This document shows positions 1-7,609 of a DNA stretch of 40,743 nucleotides, piece after piece. Under the pieces are notes generated by a model. That model made no database searches. It saw only the letters and a list, made by a program, of their open reading frames with translations, and had not been told where the DNA came from. The stretch is from Acidimicrobiia bacterium (lineage in GTDB: Bacteria; Actinomycetota; Acidimicrobiia; Spongiisociales; ZC4RG35): contig JACCTH010000080.1 of the NCBI GenBank assembly GCA_013812505.1, positions 1-40,743 of the forward strand. The letters are read 5' to 3'. The position numbers were made by a program, and so were the translations under genes. Every line of letters starts with the position of its first letter. Within the stretch, counting starts at the first letter, position 1.

Positions 1-127
1 CGAATACCTCGAGATCTTCCACAACCGGCAACGACGCCACTCCAGCCTGGGAATGCGCACCCCGATCGAATACGAGAGAATTCACCACCACAACCCACCC
101 GTCGCACTCCCGAGTCAAGCAAGCTGA
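1..127 (+). CDS. IS3-family transposase OrfB, C-terminal end (5' part outside window)
   Basis: Reading from base 2, the frame gives 41 residues and a TGA at 125-127. The stretch FHNRQRRHSSLGMRTPIEY is the classic end of the IS3-family integrase (DDE, rve) core: the last catalytic Glu lies just upstream and the R-H-S-L-G-x-x-P-x-x-Y signature is complete. The protein would cut and join the ends of the insertion sequence. Only the tail is inside the window, so it cannot be judged whether the element is intact. IS-end-like sequence follows directly. Confidence 0.82.
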   Translation, partial: EYLEIFHNRQRRHSSLGMRTPIEYERIHHHNPPVALPSQAS

Positions 128-160
128 CTCCACAAAACCGGGGGCACATCACAGCCTCTA

Positions 161-179
161 TGAAACCCGGGGCGGTTCA
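161..179. repeat. Candidate right terminal inverted repeat of the IS3 element
   Basis: The sequence tgaaacccggggcggttca lies 34 bases after the transposase stop. Its complement starts TGAACCGCCCCGG, a common type of terminal repeat for actinobacterial IS3 elements (recalled, not searched). A similar aaaccgggggcacatca at 135-151 is an alternative end. The matching left end is outside the window, so the call cannot be confirmed here. Confidence 0.45.
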
Positions 180-451
180 GTAAGCAACTGTCTCAAGGCA
201 TATGTTGTGGCAATCGAGCGCGGCTTGAACGCCTTCTTTCATCAATTGACTCGGTATGGACCATTCGCTCCTCCTCGCTAGCTACCAATACGACGCTGTG
301 TCGTACGTTGGCTGCTTTTCCCCGACGGTGAAATCTAAAACCCTCGTACGCAATCTGGATGCATTGTCGGGGAAGGTCGTGTGCACCGAGGTCGGCCGAT
401 TTGGTGAAGTGGGGTCAACTAGGGTGCCATGCATCTACGACCGGGAATAGT

Positions 452-608
452 ATGCCGCCGTCGATGGACGTGGTCCTTGATCCGTTAGGGTGCGGGAGGT
501 CGTTCGTTTCGGTGGCGGCTGAATTGAGGGTGTCGGGCCAGAACCATTTACAAGTGGCGTCGACAAGAGCTGGTCGATACCGGCAGGGTGTTTTCCCTGG
601 AGGATTGA
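452..608 (+). pseudogene. IS3-family OrfA (helix-turn-helix) remnant, frameshifted
   Basis: Two frames together give a recognisable OrfA DNA-binding region. The first frame (from ATG 452) reads VVLDPLGCGRSFVSVAAELRVSGQ in overlapping pieces and resembles the usual V-L-D-L-x-x-A-G-R-S-V-x-S-V-A-A-E-L-G-V-S-G-Q. After a shift near 538-543 a second frame continues TIYKWRRQELVDTG and stops at TGA 606-608. This matches the Q-T-I-Y-x-W-R-R-Q-E-L-I-D-x-G end of the helix-turn-helix. OrfB is absent, so this is a dead fragment of a second insertion sequence in the same orientation as the first. The preceding 180-451 shows no supportable gene. Confidence 0.6.
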
Positions 609-682
609 TATCGCAGAATCGTCGGGCGCCGAATGGCCGGCCTGCACCGGAACCGATTCACGACGAGGGTCGTCGAAGCCAG

Positions 683-1168
683 ATGAGAAACCCTTTGGTG
701 CTTGTCCTGACTGTCCTCCTCGCTGCCTGTGACGGTTCGAGCAGCACAACCACCGGTGTAGACGATTCCTCCGCGCAAGACCCCGTCCGGCTGGTGGCTG
801 AGTTGGAAGAAGATGGGTCGACCGTCGAGGAGGTGGGCACCTTCAGCAGCGAACCCCTGGGCGGCAGCGGACAGATCTTGTGCGTCAACGCTGAAGAGGT
901 CCGGGTCTATCTGTTCGGTTCGGAGGAGTTGGCGTCGTCGGTCGCAGCTCGAATTGACCCGAATGACCCGTCCAACCTCGGCAATGCCATGGTCGAGTGG
1001 GTGGGTACACCAAGGTTCTGGCAGCGGGGGCCCATGCTGGTCCTGTATCTCGGCGACGATCAGGCCATCGAGAATTCACTCAGTTCGATACTCGGGGAGC
1101 CATTTGCTCGTGGCGTCGGACCGGGCCGCGGGCTTGCCGGTCTTCCGAACCCTTGCGAGGCCCCCTAA
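683..1168 (+). CDS. Secreted lipoprotein of unknown function
   Basis: This 161-residue protein has a lipoprotein signal: MRNPLVLVLTVLLAAC, so Cys16 would be lipidated. A Ser/Thr-rich spacer follows, then a mixed alpha/beta-looking domain with Cys residues near positions 72 and 158. The frame stays open upstream to 359, but the signal peptide fixes the start at 683. No catalytic motif is recognisable; the text ILCVNAEEVRVYLFGSEE hints at a small extracytoplasmic binding or sensing domain, and that is only a guess. It runs convergent with the ATPase remnant and shares a hairpin with it. Remains of an IS lie just upstream, so its promoter may be in IS debris. Confidence 0.6.
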   Translation: MRNPLVLVLTVLLAACDGSSSTTTGVDDSSAQDPVRLVAELEEDGSTVEEVGTFSSEPLGGSGQILCVNAEEVRVYLFGSEELASSVAARIDPNDPSNLGNAMVEWVGTPRFWQRGPMLVLYLGDDQAIENSLSSILGEPFARGVGPGRGLAGLPNPCEAP

Positions 1169-1186
1169 CCAGTCCGCCGCAGGGGG
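1161..1186. terminator. Convergent terminator-like hairpin
   Basis: CCCCCT at 1161-1166 pairs with AGGGGG at 1181-1186 across a 14-base loop. It overlaps the stop of the lipoprotein gene and ends one base before the stop of the opposing ATPase remnant. No T-run follows, so strength is uncertain. Confidence 0.4.
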
Positions 1187-2156
1187 TCAGGCGCCGAACC
1201 GTCGCATTCGGAGGCTGTTGGCGACTACCGATACGCTGGAAAAGGCCATCGCCCCGGCTGCGATCATCGGGTTGAGCAGTCCCAGCGCGGCCAAAGGGAT
1301 GGCAGCGATGTTGTAGAAGAACGCCCAGAACAGGTTCTCGATGATGGTGCGAAAGGTGCGTCGGGCGAGTTGCATTGCACGCACTACCAGGACCGGATCG
1401 CCCGACATCAGCACCACGTCGCCGGCTTCGATGGCGACGTCGGTACCGGTCCCGATGGCGATGCCGAGATCGGCCTGGGTGAGGGCGGGAGCGTCGTTGA
1501 CTCCGTCGCCGACAAAGGCCACCACTCTCCCATCGGCCTGGAGCCGTCGTACCTCCTCCACCTTGTCCTGGGGCATGACTTCGGCCAGGACCCGGTCGAT
1601 GCCGACTTGGGCGGCGATCGCCTCGGCGGAGCGCCGGTTGTCGCCGGTCAACATGACCACTTCAACGTCGATCTTTTTCAGCTCGGTTACTGCGAAGGAA
1701 GCGCTGGGCTTGAGGGAATCGGCTACTGCGATGACTCCCCGTACTTCGCCCTCCCAACCGGCCAGGAACGTCGTCTTGGCCTCCGATTCCAGCCGTTCCA
1801 TCGCTTCGGCGTAGCGCTCGGGAATGATCAGGCCGGCGTCGGCGACCAGCTTGGCTTTGCCAACCATCACCCGGGTTCCGTCGACGGTGCCACCCACTCC
1901 CAACCCTGCGAAGTTTTCGAAGTCTTCGGACAGGGCCCAACTCGATGTCTCGTTCCTCCGCTCCTAGCGCCACCGCTTTGCCGATCGGGTGTGAACTGGC
2001 CGCTTCCACCGAGGCGGTCAGATAGAGGAAGCGGTTCTCATCTTCGCTGGTCACTACGTCGGTGAGCGACATCAGACCTTCGGTGAGGGTGCCAGTCTTG
2101 TCGAACACGACCACGTCCACCTTGCGGGATCGCTCGAAGGTTTCGGCACATAACAC
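1187..2156 (-). pseudogene. Copper-type P1B ATPase, C-terminal half, frameshifted
   Basis: Two overlapping frames cover the cytoplasmic half of a CopA/CopB-like heavy-metal pump. The upstream frame (from 2156) has the phosphorylation motif DKTGTLTEG and the SSHPIGKA nucleotide-binding motif. After a one-base shift near 1940-1950 the downstream frame has MLTGDN, VGDGVNDAPAL and the last two membrane helices, ending at 1187. The metal-binding domain, the first six helices and the CPC region are missing: just upstream of the DKTGT block is an in-frame TGA, and the sequence there is unrelated. With both an N-terminal deletion and a frameshift it should not export metal. It sits at the end of the copper cluster, so it was probably once the pump of that operon. 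Confidence 0.85.
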
Positions 2157-2159
2157 GTG

Positions 2160-2197
2160 AGGTCAATCGCCAGCCTGGGACTGGTCGCTGGTGACCT
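2160..2197 (-). terminator. Weak hairpin downstream of the cytochrome c gene
   Basis: AGGTCA (2160-2165) plus CCAGC (2170-2174) pair with GCTGG (2187-2191) plus TGACCT (2192-2197), with a 4-base bulge on one side. It lies between the stop of the cytochrome c gene and the truncated ATPase. It could end the operon or mark a rearrangement junction. Confidence 0.3.
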
Positions 2198-2210
2198 GCC
2201 ATTGGAACCC

Positions 2211-2657
2211 TCATTCCTCGGGTCCCCAGTTGGCCTTGAGGAACTCGATGATGGCCATGATCTCATCGTCGCTGAGGACGTCACCGAAGGGCGGCGTGCG
2301 GGATTCGGGTATGTCGAGGCCGTCACGGATGAGTTCCAGCAGGAGTTGGTCCGGGTGGTGCCAGGTGTGACCGGAGGAGTCGTGGGGCGGTGGCGGGTAC
2401 GACCCGTTGGGGTTGGGGGTTTTCCAATCCGGGTCGCCCGAAAGATCGGCCCGATGACATGAGGCGCAACGCTGCTGGTACAGCTCTGCCCCCAGGGCCA
2501 CATGATCCTCGTCCAGAGGCGGCGGCGGGGCCTCTTCCTGGCTGGCACCGGATGGCGACGTCGGGGGTTGGGTAGGCGAAGTCTCACCCGGCCCGCCAAC
2601 CCCCGAGCAGGACGACACCAGCGTGACCGCCAGCAGGACACCGACGGTCCTGATCAC
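2211..2657 (-). CDS. Cytochrome c lipoprotein
   Basis: This is a 148-residue, single-haem c-type cytochrome anchored outside the membrane. The GTG start at 2657 follows a GAGAGGGAC ribosome site and gives a clean lipoprotein signal ending VSSC (Cys17). A Pro/Ser/Glu-rich linker follows, then the haem motif CASCH at about 64-68 in RCASCHRADLSG. The C-terminal block reads TPPFGDVLSDDEI. In this family the block normally begins with Met (M-P-x-F-G-D-x-L-S-D-E-E-I), the sixth iron ligand; here Thr stands there. The gene follows the cupredoxin gene by 11 bases on the same strand, suggesting electron transfer between the two or with the multicopper oxidase. Confidence 0.82.
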   Translation of the reverse strand: MIRTVGVLLAVTLVSSCSGVGGPGETSPTQPPTSPSGASQEEAPPPPLDEDHVALGAELYQQRCASCHRADLSGDPDWKTPNPNGSYPPPPHDSSGHTWHHPDQLLLELIRDGLDIPESRTPPFGDVLSDDEIMAIIEFLKANWGPEE

Positions 2658-2668
2658 GTCTGTCCCTC

Positions 2669-3175
2669 TCACGCCTGAACGGTGATTTGTCCCGTCATAC
2701 CGGCGGCGTAATGGCCTGGTTGGTGGCAACCGATCAGCACCGTCCCGGCCTGGGTGAACCGCCAAGTGAGCTCCTTGGTTTCGCCCGCGTCCACGCTCAC
2801 AGCGTTGGCCGTGTCGTGCATCATCGTGCCTCCCATATCGGCCACCTCGGCCTCGTGCTCATCCTGGGCGACCTGATCCCCGAGCGTGAAGTCGTGGGGG
2901 TCCTGACCGGCGTTGACGATCTGAAAGGTGATCGTCTCACCGGCCACAACCGTCAATGTCGCCGGGTCGAAGCGGAAATCGTCGCTGGCGACGATTTCCA
3001 CGGTGCGGTCCGCTTCGGCCGGATCGGCGGGTGCGCCGAAGGTGAACTCAATTCCAGGGTCGGTGCCGTCCGTGGTCGAAGTGGCAGTGGGGGCCGATGT
3101 GCCGGTGCAGGCTCCGAGAACCAGTGCAGCAACAGCTAGGACAAATGCGGACGGCCGCAAACGATTCGTAGGCAT
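2669..3175 (-). CDS. Cupredoxin (blue copper) lipoprotein
   Basis: This 168-residue extracytoplasmic type 1 copper protein starts at ATG 3175, six bases after a strong AGGAG. The lipobox is VLGAC (Cys23), followed by a Ser/Thr linker. The cupredoxin fold covers about residues 58-168. Its ligands are all visible: His94 in DPHDFTLG, then Cys150, His155 and Met160 in GCHQPGHYAAGM. It should carry electrons or buffer Cu in the periplasm-like space. It heads a two-gene unit with the cytochrome c lipoprotein and lies in the metal-handling cluster. A longer reading upstream to 3394 is possible but lacks the ribosome site. Confidence 0.88.
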   Translation of the reverse strand: MPTNRLRPSAFVLAVAALVLGACTGTSAPTATSTTDGTDPGIEFTFGAPADPAEADRTVEIVASDDFRFDPATLTVVAGETITFQIVNAGQDPHDFTLGDQVAQDEHEAEVADMGGTMMHDTANAVSVDAGETKELTWRFTQAGTVLIGCHQPGHYAAGMTGQITVQA

Positions 3176-3228
3176 GATTTCTCCTAAGTATTCGAAAGAC
3201 AAAATGCGTGACGAGGGCCGACTCGGGC

Positions 3229-3576
3229 TCAGGCCCGCATCACGCACAACTCGAGAAGTCGCAGCCGTCTCCGAGCCGGGACCCGACTGACGGAACTTTC
3301 GCGATAGCAGCTCGATTGTCGCCGCCGGCATGGATAGTTGGGAGGGCCCGTCGTTGTGGCAGCGATCAGACCGACGACAATGGCAAACGCGCATAGGCCG
3401 ACCGCACCACGAACGCCCCCACCGGCAGCGTCGTCGTGAGTTGAATGGGCTTCGATGCCGGCGAGTTCGGTGGCTGGGACTCTGAGTCCATGCCGGAAAA
3501 GCAACCCGGTGATCGCGAGGACCGTTAGCCAGGTCATCCGGAGGAACCTGCGTCGGCGGTCAATGGGCACTGTCAC
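3229..3576 (-). CDS. Possible small two-helix membrane protein
   Basis: From GTG 3576 the frame encodes 115 residues. It has a basic N-terminus (DRRRRFLR), a first hydrophobic helix (MTWLTVLAITGLLF), a His/Asp-containing loop and a second helix (GAVGLCAFAIVVGLIAA). The Arg- and Cys-rich tail looks unlike protein, so the true end could be earlier or the gene damaged. It lies between the NicO permease and the cupredoxin gene on the same strand and could be an accessory subunit of the permease; that is a guess. Start codons at 3570 and 3537 are alternatives. Confidence 0.38.
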   Translation of the reverse strand: MTVPIDRRRRFLRMTWLTVLAITGLLFRHGLRVPATELAGIEAHSTHDDAAGGGVRGAVGLCAFAIVVGLIAATTTGPPNYPCRRRQSSCYRESSVSRVPARRRLRLLELCVMRA

Positions 3577-3697
3577 CGCCTGCGCGACTTTGTCCGATGG
3601 CCAACAGCGGCCAATCCTAATGGACCGAGCCTTCCACCTATCGGGAAATGATACGGCTGGATAGACCATCAAGTCACACGGTTGCGTTGTGCTGTAG

Positions 3698-4609
3698 TTA
3701 TCCACCGAGAATCGCGGGGAGCATCGTCTCTCGTCCCAGCAGGAACAAGACTCCGATGGCGAGGCTGATCACGCCGGTAGTGGCTCCCAGTGATGCGTAC
3801 ACGACGAACCGACGGGAGGCAGCCAGAAATCCAAATGCCGAGCCAAAGGTGATGAGCGAGTTCGAGGTGGCCAACCCGACCAGAAAGGCTGCTAGGACCA
3901 CTAGTCCGGCGGCCGGTCCTCCCGCTCCGGCCGCTGTCAAGAAGATGAGGACCTGGGTGGGCGTCTCGGCGCCGATGCCGTGGAGAGCGCCTATCCCGAG
4001 GGCTGTCTTCGTGCCATAGGACGCCAGCGGATCGGCGGCATCGGAGTGGTAGTGGGAATGGGCGTGGGCGGGGCCACGGAATCGACCAGTTCCGAGATGC
4101 GGGGCGGGTTCGTCCTCGCCTTCATGGTGGTATTCGGCGGCAGTTAGATGGGCGTGCTCGTGACGTACCGATGATGGTTGGTTGGAGTCCAGTCGGGCCC
4201 TCACCCACCGGTAGGTCGCTCGGACGCCTCGGAGCGCCAGCATCCACCGGCTCTGCATCCGGAAGTCACGCCCGTGGCGGATGAGGGAGTAAATCACGTA
4301 GACCCCCAGTCCCACCAGCGTCACTCCGACCACCTTGCCCATCGCCGCGTCGACCGACGGAGGGAGACGGTCGCCAATAAGGATGGCTATCACACCTAGG
4401 GCGAAGACCACGGCTGAGTGCCCGAGCACGTACAGGGTGCCGAGCTTCACCCCGGCCCGGGGGGAATCCTGGGAGGCCGTGATGTCTGTGATCGCGGCGA
4501 TATGGTCCCAGTCGATACCGTGCCGAAGGCCGAAGGCGAGGGCCGCCGCGATGAGCCCGAGATCGAGGCCTTGGGTGGCTTGGATTGTCTGGGCGGCGAA
4601 CAAGATCAT
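3698..4609 (-). CDS. NicO/NiCoT-type nickel or cobalt permease
   Basis: This 303-residue integral membrane protein belongs to the HoxN/RcnA (NicO) superfamily. Helix II carries the family's H-x4-D-H motif in RHGIDWDHIAA (His30, Asp35, His36). A long cytoplasmic or external loop at about 145-195 is rich in His (HEHAH, HH, HAHSHYH), typical of metal-sensing loops. A second family block, ALHGIGAETPTQ, follows. The direction of transport cannot be told from sequence: RcnA-like members export Ni/Co, NixA-like members import. Its place beside copper proteins suggests tolerance, but that is inference. No clear ribosome site precedes the ATG, so a leaderless or different start is possible. Confidence 0.8.
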   Translation of the reverse strand: MILFAAQTIQATQGLDLGLIAAALAFGLRHGIDWDHIAAITDITASQDSPRAGVKLGTLYVLGHSAVVFALGVIAILIGDRLPPSVDAAMGKVVGVTLVGLGVYVIYSLIRHGRDFRMQSRWMLALRGVRATYRWVRARLDSNQPSSVRHEHAHLTAAEYHHEGEDEPAPHLGTGRFRGPAHAHSHYHSDAADPLASYGTKTALGIGALHGIGAETPTQVLIFLTAAGAGGPAAGLVVLAAFLVGLATSNSLITFGSAFGFLAASRRFVVYASLGATTGVISLAIGVLFLLGRETMLPAILGG

Positions 4610-4860
4610 GGGAGGTTACGTCCTCAGGTTGGCTACTTGCCAGGGGTTTGCATTAGGAATTTTCAGGCAGTTTCAAAGTCGTATTCGGAGCCGCCGACCT
4701 TGTGGACGGTCCAGGTTCGTTTCCGAACCCGGCGGGCAACCAGGTCTCTCAAGCCATCATCAACTCGGCGTCCCTCAAAAAGGAACCGGAGCTTCCGTTC
4801 GGGCCTCGAGTGAGCGAAGTTTGGGTGATGTCGCCAGCTAGAGCGCCGGGTTTGGAGGAG

Positions 4861-4878
4861 TCAGCGGCTAACCGCTGA
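4861..4878 (-). terminator. Hairpin over the multicopper oxidase stop codon
   Basis: TCAGCGG and CCGCTGA form a perfect 7-base stem around the loop CTAA, which contains the stop codon of the multicopper oxidase. No T-run follows in the direction of transcription. Confidence 0.4.
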
Positions 4879-6082
4879 CGTCGATGATCATGGTCAGCCC
4901 GCCGGCGCCCTCTTCTTCGACGTTGTCGTTGGTGGTGTGATGGTTGATGTGGCAATGGAGAAGCCATCTTCCAGGTTCCCGTGCGGTCCAAAGGACTTCG
5001 TAGCGTTCGCCCGGTGCGACATTGATCGTGTCTTTCTCGTACCACCCCCCTTGGGGTAGAGAGACTCCGTCGGTGGCGACGACGGTGAATGGTCCTCCGT
5101 GGATGTGCATGGGATGGATAAACCCGCTGTTCGAGCCGATGAACCTGATCAGGAGGCGGTCTCCGACTCGAGCTTTCACCGTCTCGGTCGCCGGGTATGC
5201 CTTCCCGTTGATTGTGAAGAAGTTGGGCATGAGGCCTTCCATGGGCATGGCCGGGTAGGTGTAGCCCTCCCGCTCGGTCCACTCCTGTAACTGGATGATC
5301 AGCTCCTGGTCATAGGCAGGTGTTTCCGAGGGGTCTGTCGGGTCGATGATCAACGCCCCATACAGACCGAGTGCCTGTTGGCGGTCGACATCGCTATGGG
5401 AGTGGTAGAAGAACGTGCCGGCTTGCTGGACATCGAACTCGTAGTCGAAAGAGTCGCCCGGAGGGATCGGATCCTGGGTGATCTCTGCTGGACCGTCCAT
5501 GGCGTTGGGCACGATCAGCCCGTGCCAGTGGACGGTGGTCGGCTCGGGGAGAGAGTTGGTGACCCGGATCCGCACCCGGTCGCCCTGGGTAAGTCGGATG
5601 CGGGGACCGGGTATCTGCCGGTTGAAGGCGTAGGCCATCACCCGTTCATAGTCGAGGATATTCCACTCGATCACGGCTGCCTCAAGCTCGAAGACCTTGA
5701 CGTTGCCGTCGATGACCGGCTCGAGCAGTTGGTCGCCCCGAGCCTCTACCGCTGCGCGGTAGGTGATGGCGTCTGGGTCGACGGCGGCCATGTCCCGCAT
5801 GGCCTCGGCCGGTGTGTCCCGCGTCATGATCATCCCCGGGGGCATCACCGCCCCGTCGACGTCGCGGGCACCGATGGCCAGGTTGACTCTGGCGGCAGCC
5901 AGGGCCAAGCCGCCAGCCAGGGCGACGACGCTGATCAGCAACACCGAGACGAGCTGGGGCCTCGTGACCCGAAAGGCAACATCCTCGCTATCACCGGCCG
6001 ACGGCGCCTGATCATCGTCGCTGGTGGCAGGCTGACTCTTCTTCGAGGGTCCCATTGATTTCATCCGCTCATCGTCCGCCAT
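4868..6082 (-). CDS. Membrane-anchored multicopper oxidase
   Basis: This 404-residue oxidase couples one-electron oxidation of a substrate (often Cu(I) or phenolics) to reduction of O2. After a polar N-terminus a single membrane helix spans about residues 43-65. All four copper motifs are seen: HWHG (185-188), HSHS (227-230), HPMHIHG (323-329) and HCHINHH (376-382). The length and motif order fit the Cu-oxidase_3/Cu-oxidase_2 domain pair. The usual Met a few residues after the last motif is replaced by an acidic stretch, so the type 1 site may lack an axial Met. ATG 6082 overlaps the end of the DUF4396 gene by 14 bases, indicating coupling. A longer upstream frame is a shadow of that gene. 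Confidence 0.87.
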   Translation of the reverse strand: MADDERMKSMGPSKKSQPATSDDDQAPSAGDSEDVAFRVTRPQLVSVLLISVVALAGGLALAAARVNLAIGARDVDGAVMPPGMIMTRDTPAEAMRDMAAVDPDAITYRAAVEARGDQLLEPVIDGNVKVFELEAAVIEWNILDYERVMAYAFNRQIPGPRIRLTQGDRVRIRVTNSLPEPTTVHWHGLIVPNAMDGPAEITQDPIPPGDSFDYEFDVQQAGTFFYHSHSDVDRQQALGLYGALIIDPTDPSETPAYDQELIIQLQEWTEREGYTYPAMPMEGLMPNFFTINGKAYPATETVKARVGDRLLIRFIGSNSGFIHPMHIHGGPFTVVATDGVSLPQGGWYEKDTINVAPGERYEVLWTAREPGRWLLHCHINHHTTNDNVEEEGAGGLTMIIDVSG

Positions 6083-6872
6083 GACCGCTGTGTCCTGAGG
6101 TCGCCGGTTGTGGCTGGGTACCCCGGTTTGGTTGCCATCGAGCCTTTTCGGCTTCCGGGGTGTGCCCGCCCTTGCCCAATACCCGTGCGGTGCCCATGCC
6201 GTGCTTGAGTCCCTTGTCAACCATCCACAGATTGATCGGGTAGGCCACGATGAACCCGACAATCACGGCAGCCGACATGGTGCCCCAGAAAACCAGCTCG
6301 GTTGGTTCCATCGCCCGCATGTCTCGTCCCATCATCAGTATCGCCATGGTGGGGAACATGCCGGCCATCATGAAGTTCATCGACAGCCATTCGGGAAGCA
6401 GCGAGTGCCGAACCGCCGCGCTATAGGAACCGCCCATCATGTCCTTCATGAACAGGGATTGGAAGATGAACAGGCCAAAACCAAATCCGGCGACGTATTC
6501 GATGACCAAGTCGACGGCCATCGGCAGGCCGAGGGCGCCGGTGATGGCGGCAGCCACGATGATCCCGGTGGCGTCGCCGGCCACGCAGTGGATGGTGGAG
6601 CCCATGCCCTGTTTCCACAGCAGTTGGATGAACCGCTCGTGGGCGCCCGGGTAGGGCTCCTTACAAGACAGCACGTAAAGGACCAGACCAACCGGACCCA
6701 GGTAGAGCGTCACCAACACCCAGCCCCACTTCATGACCTTTAACTCCGGGTTGTTGCGTAGGGCATCCCAGGCGACATAGGCCACCGACAAGGCGGTCAA
6801 ACCGAACCAGGCGAGAAGCACCACATCGATCCAGGCGAGACGCCCAAAAGGGGCCAAAGACAATTCGGTCAT
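6069..6872 (-). CDS. DUF4396 domain membrane protein
   Basis: This 267-residue multi-helix membrane protein has the family block STIHCVAGDATGII and the Met-rich helices typical of DUF4396 (FMKDMMGG, MNFMMAGMFPTMAILMMG). The abundant Met and His residues, the CVAGD cysteine and the His-rich end (SGHSGHGG) fit a role in copper handling. That role is inferred from composition and from the overlap with the multicopper oxidase gene; the molecular function of the family is unknown to me. The start at 6872 follows AAGGGAA; a longer reading to 6929 lacks support. It is the first gene of the minus-strand metal operon. Confidence 0.78.
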   Translation of the reverse strand: MTELSLAPFGRLAWIDVVLLAWFGLTALSVAYVAWDALRNNPELKVMKWGWVLVTLYLGPVGLVLYVLSCKEPYPGAHERFIQLLWKQGMGSTIHCVAGDATGIIVAAAITGALGLPMAVDLVIEYVAGFGFGLFIFQSLFMKDMMGGSYSAAVRHSLLPEWLSMNFMMAGMFPTMAILMMGRDMRAMEPTELVFWGTMSAAVIVGFIVAYPINLWMVDKGLKHGMGTARVLGKGGHTPEAEKARWQPNRGTQPQPATSGHSGHGGR

Positions 6873-7018
6873 CGGTTCCCTTCGACGAGAGGTGACGTCA
6901 TGGTTCGAATCCTCCACCTTCGAGACCACGGGGCGTGGCGATCGTGACCGGCTCGAGGAAGATAGCGGTGGCCGCAGGCCCTGCAGCTATCGTTCAGCTA
7001 CGATGCTATGTCGCAGCC

Positions 7019-7498
7019 ATGACTACCGACCATGGTCAGAGTCAACGCCGGTCTCCTCATACGGCTTTTGCCTTCCGCTCCTTCAGAGCGTGGTGGGACG
7101 ATTACGACCGTCACCGCACCTGGACTGGTTTGGCCCTCATTGGCATTCCTCTGGCGATCCTTTTGGCAGTGTTCGGCCAGCCGCCGATCGGCCTGAAGGG
7201 GCCCCTCTATTACTTGGGGATTATGGGCCCCACAAGCGGGATGACCCGTGGGGTGATGTGGATGAGCCGCGGCAACGTGGGTCGCGCGTGGATGTTCAAC
7301 CCCGCCTCGCTGGCGGTGTTACCAAGTGTTGCCTTGGTGCTGGTCAGGGCGGCATACGGTCGTCTGACCGGCCGATGGCTCAGCGTCTCCATCCAACCGT
7401 ATCCATGGCTGCTAGTCCTAGTGATGGTGGCGGTCCTGGCTCTCGCAGTCCGTCAGCAACTCCAGGTAGATCTTCTACTTCAGAACCCAGCCGGGTGA
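7019..7498 (+). CDS. DUF2752-like membrane protein lacking the usual cysteines
   Basis: The protein has 159 residues with a basic N-terminus and three hydrophobic segments (LALIGIPLAILLAVFG, PASLAVLPSVALVLVRAA, LLVLVMVAVLALAV). The middle block GPTSGMTRGVMWMSRGNVG continues AWMFNP and lines up with the DUF2752 signature C-P-x-C-G-x-T-R-x-x-x-x-x-x-x-G-x-x-x-x-A-x-x-x-N-P, except that both Cys are replaced (Gly and Ser). Its function is unknown. It is divergent from the DUF4396 gene across a 146-base gap that must hold both promoters. An upstream start at 6935 is possible; 7019 fits the hydrophobicity pattern better. Confidence 0.55.
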   Translation: MTTDHGQSQRRSPHTAFAFRSFRAWWDDYDRHRTWTGLALIGIPLAILLAVFGQPPIGLKGPLYYLGIMGPTSGMTRGVMWMSRGNVGRAWMFNPASLAVLPSVALVLVRAAYGRLTGRWLSVSIQPYPWLLVLVMVAVLALAVRQQLQVDLLLQNPAG

Positions 7499-7609
7499 GG
7501 CGGCGAACCGCCGACCGGAATTACTGTTGCTCCGACGCGACGTCGTTGACGACGGAGTAGGTGCTAACTTCTCATTCCTCGGGCGGGCAGGGGCCGAGGA
7601 GGTTTTTCT

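Noticed and set aside
256-450. 64-residue open frame on the + strand
   Set aside because: No ribosome site, no recognisable family, and it overlaps the start of the IS3 OrfA remnant region.
1370-2065. Long + strand frame across the ATPase remnant
   Set aside because: It is a GC-rich shadow of the minus-strand ATPase, whose motifs are unmistakable.
4663-4860. Protein-like minus-strand frame ending VHKVGGSEYDFETA between the NicO permease and the multicopper oxidase
   Set aside because: Composition looks coding, but there is no ATG or GTG and the only TTG leaves 30 residues; it may be a gene fragment and cannot be supported as a gene.
7499-7609. Leader of the LysM-M23 gene as a possible c-di-AMP (ydaO) riboswitch
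   Set aside because: Such switches often precede actinobacterial wall hydrolases, but the conserved ydaO core is not seen and the gap is short.
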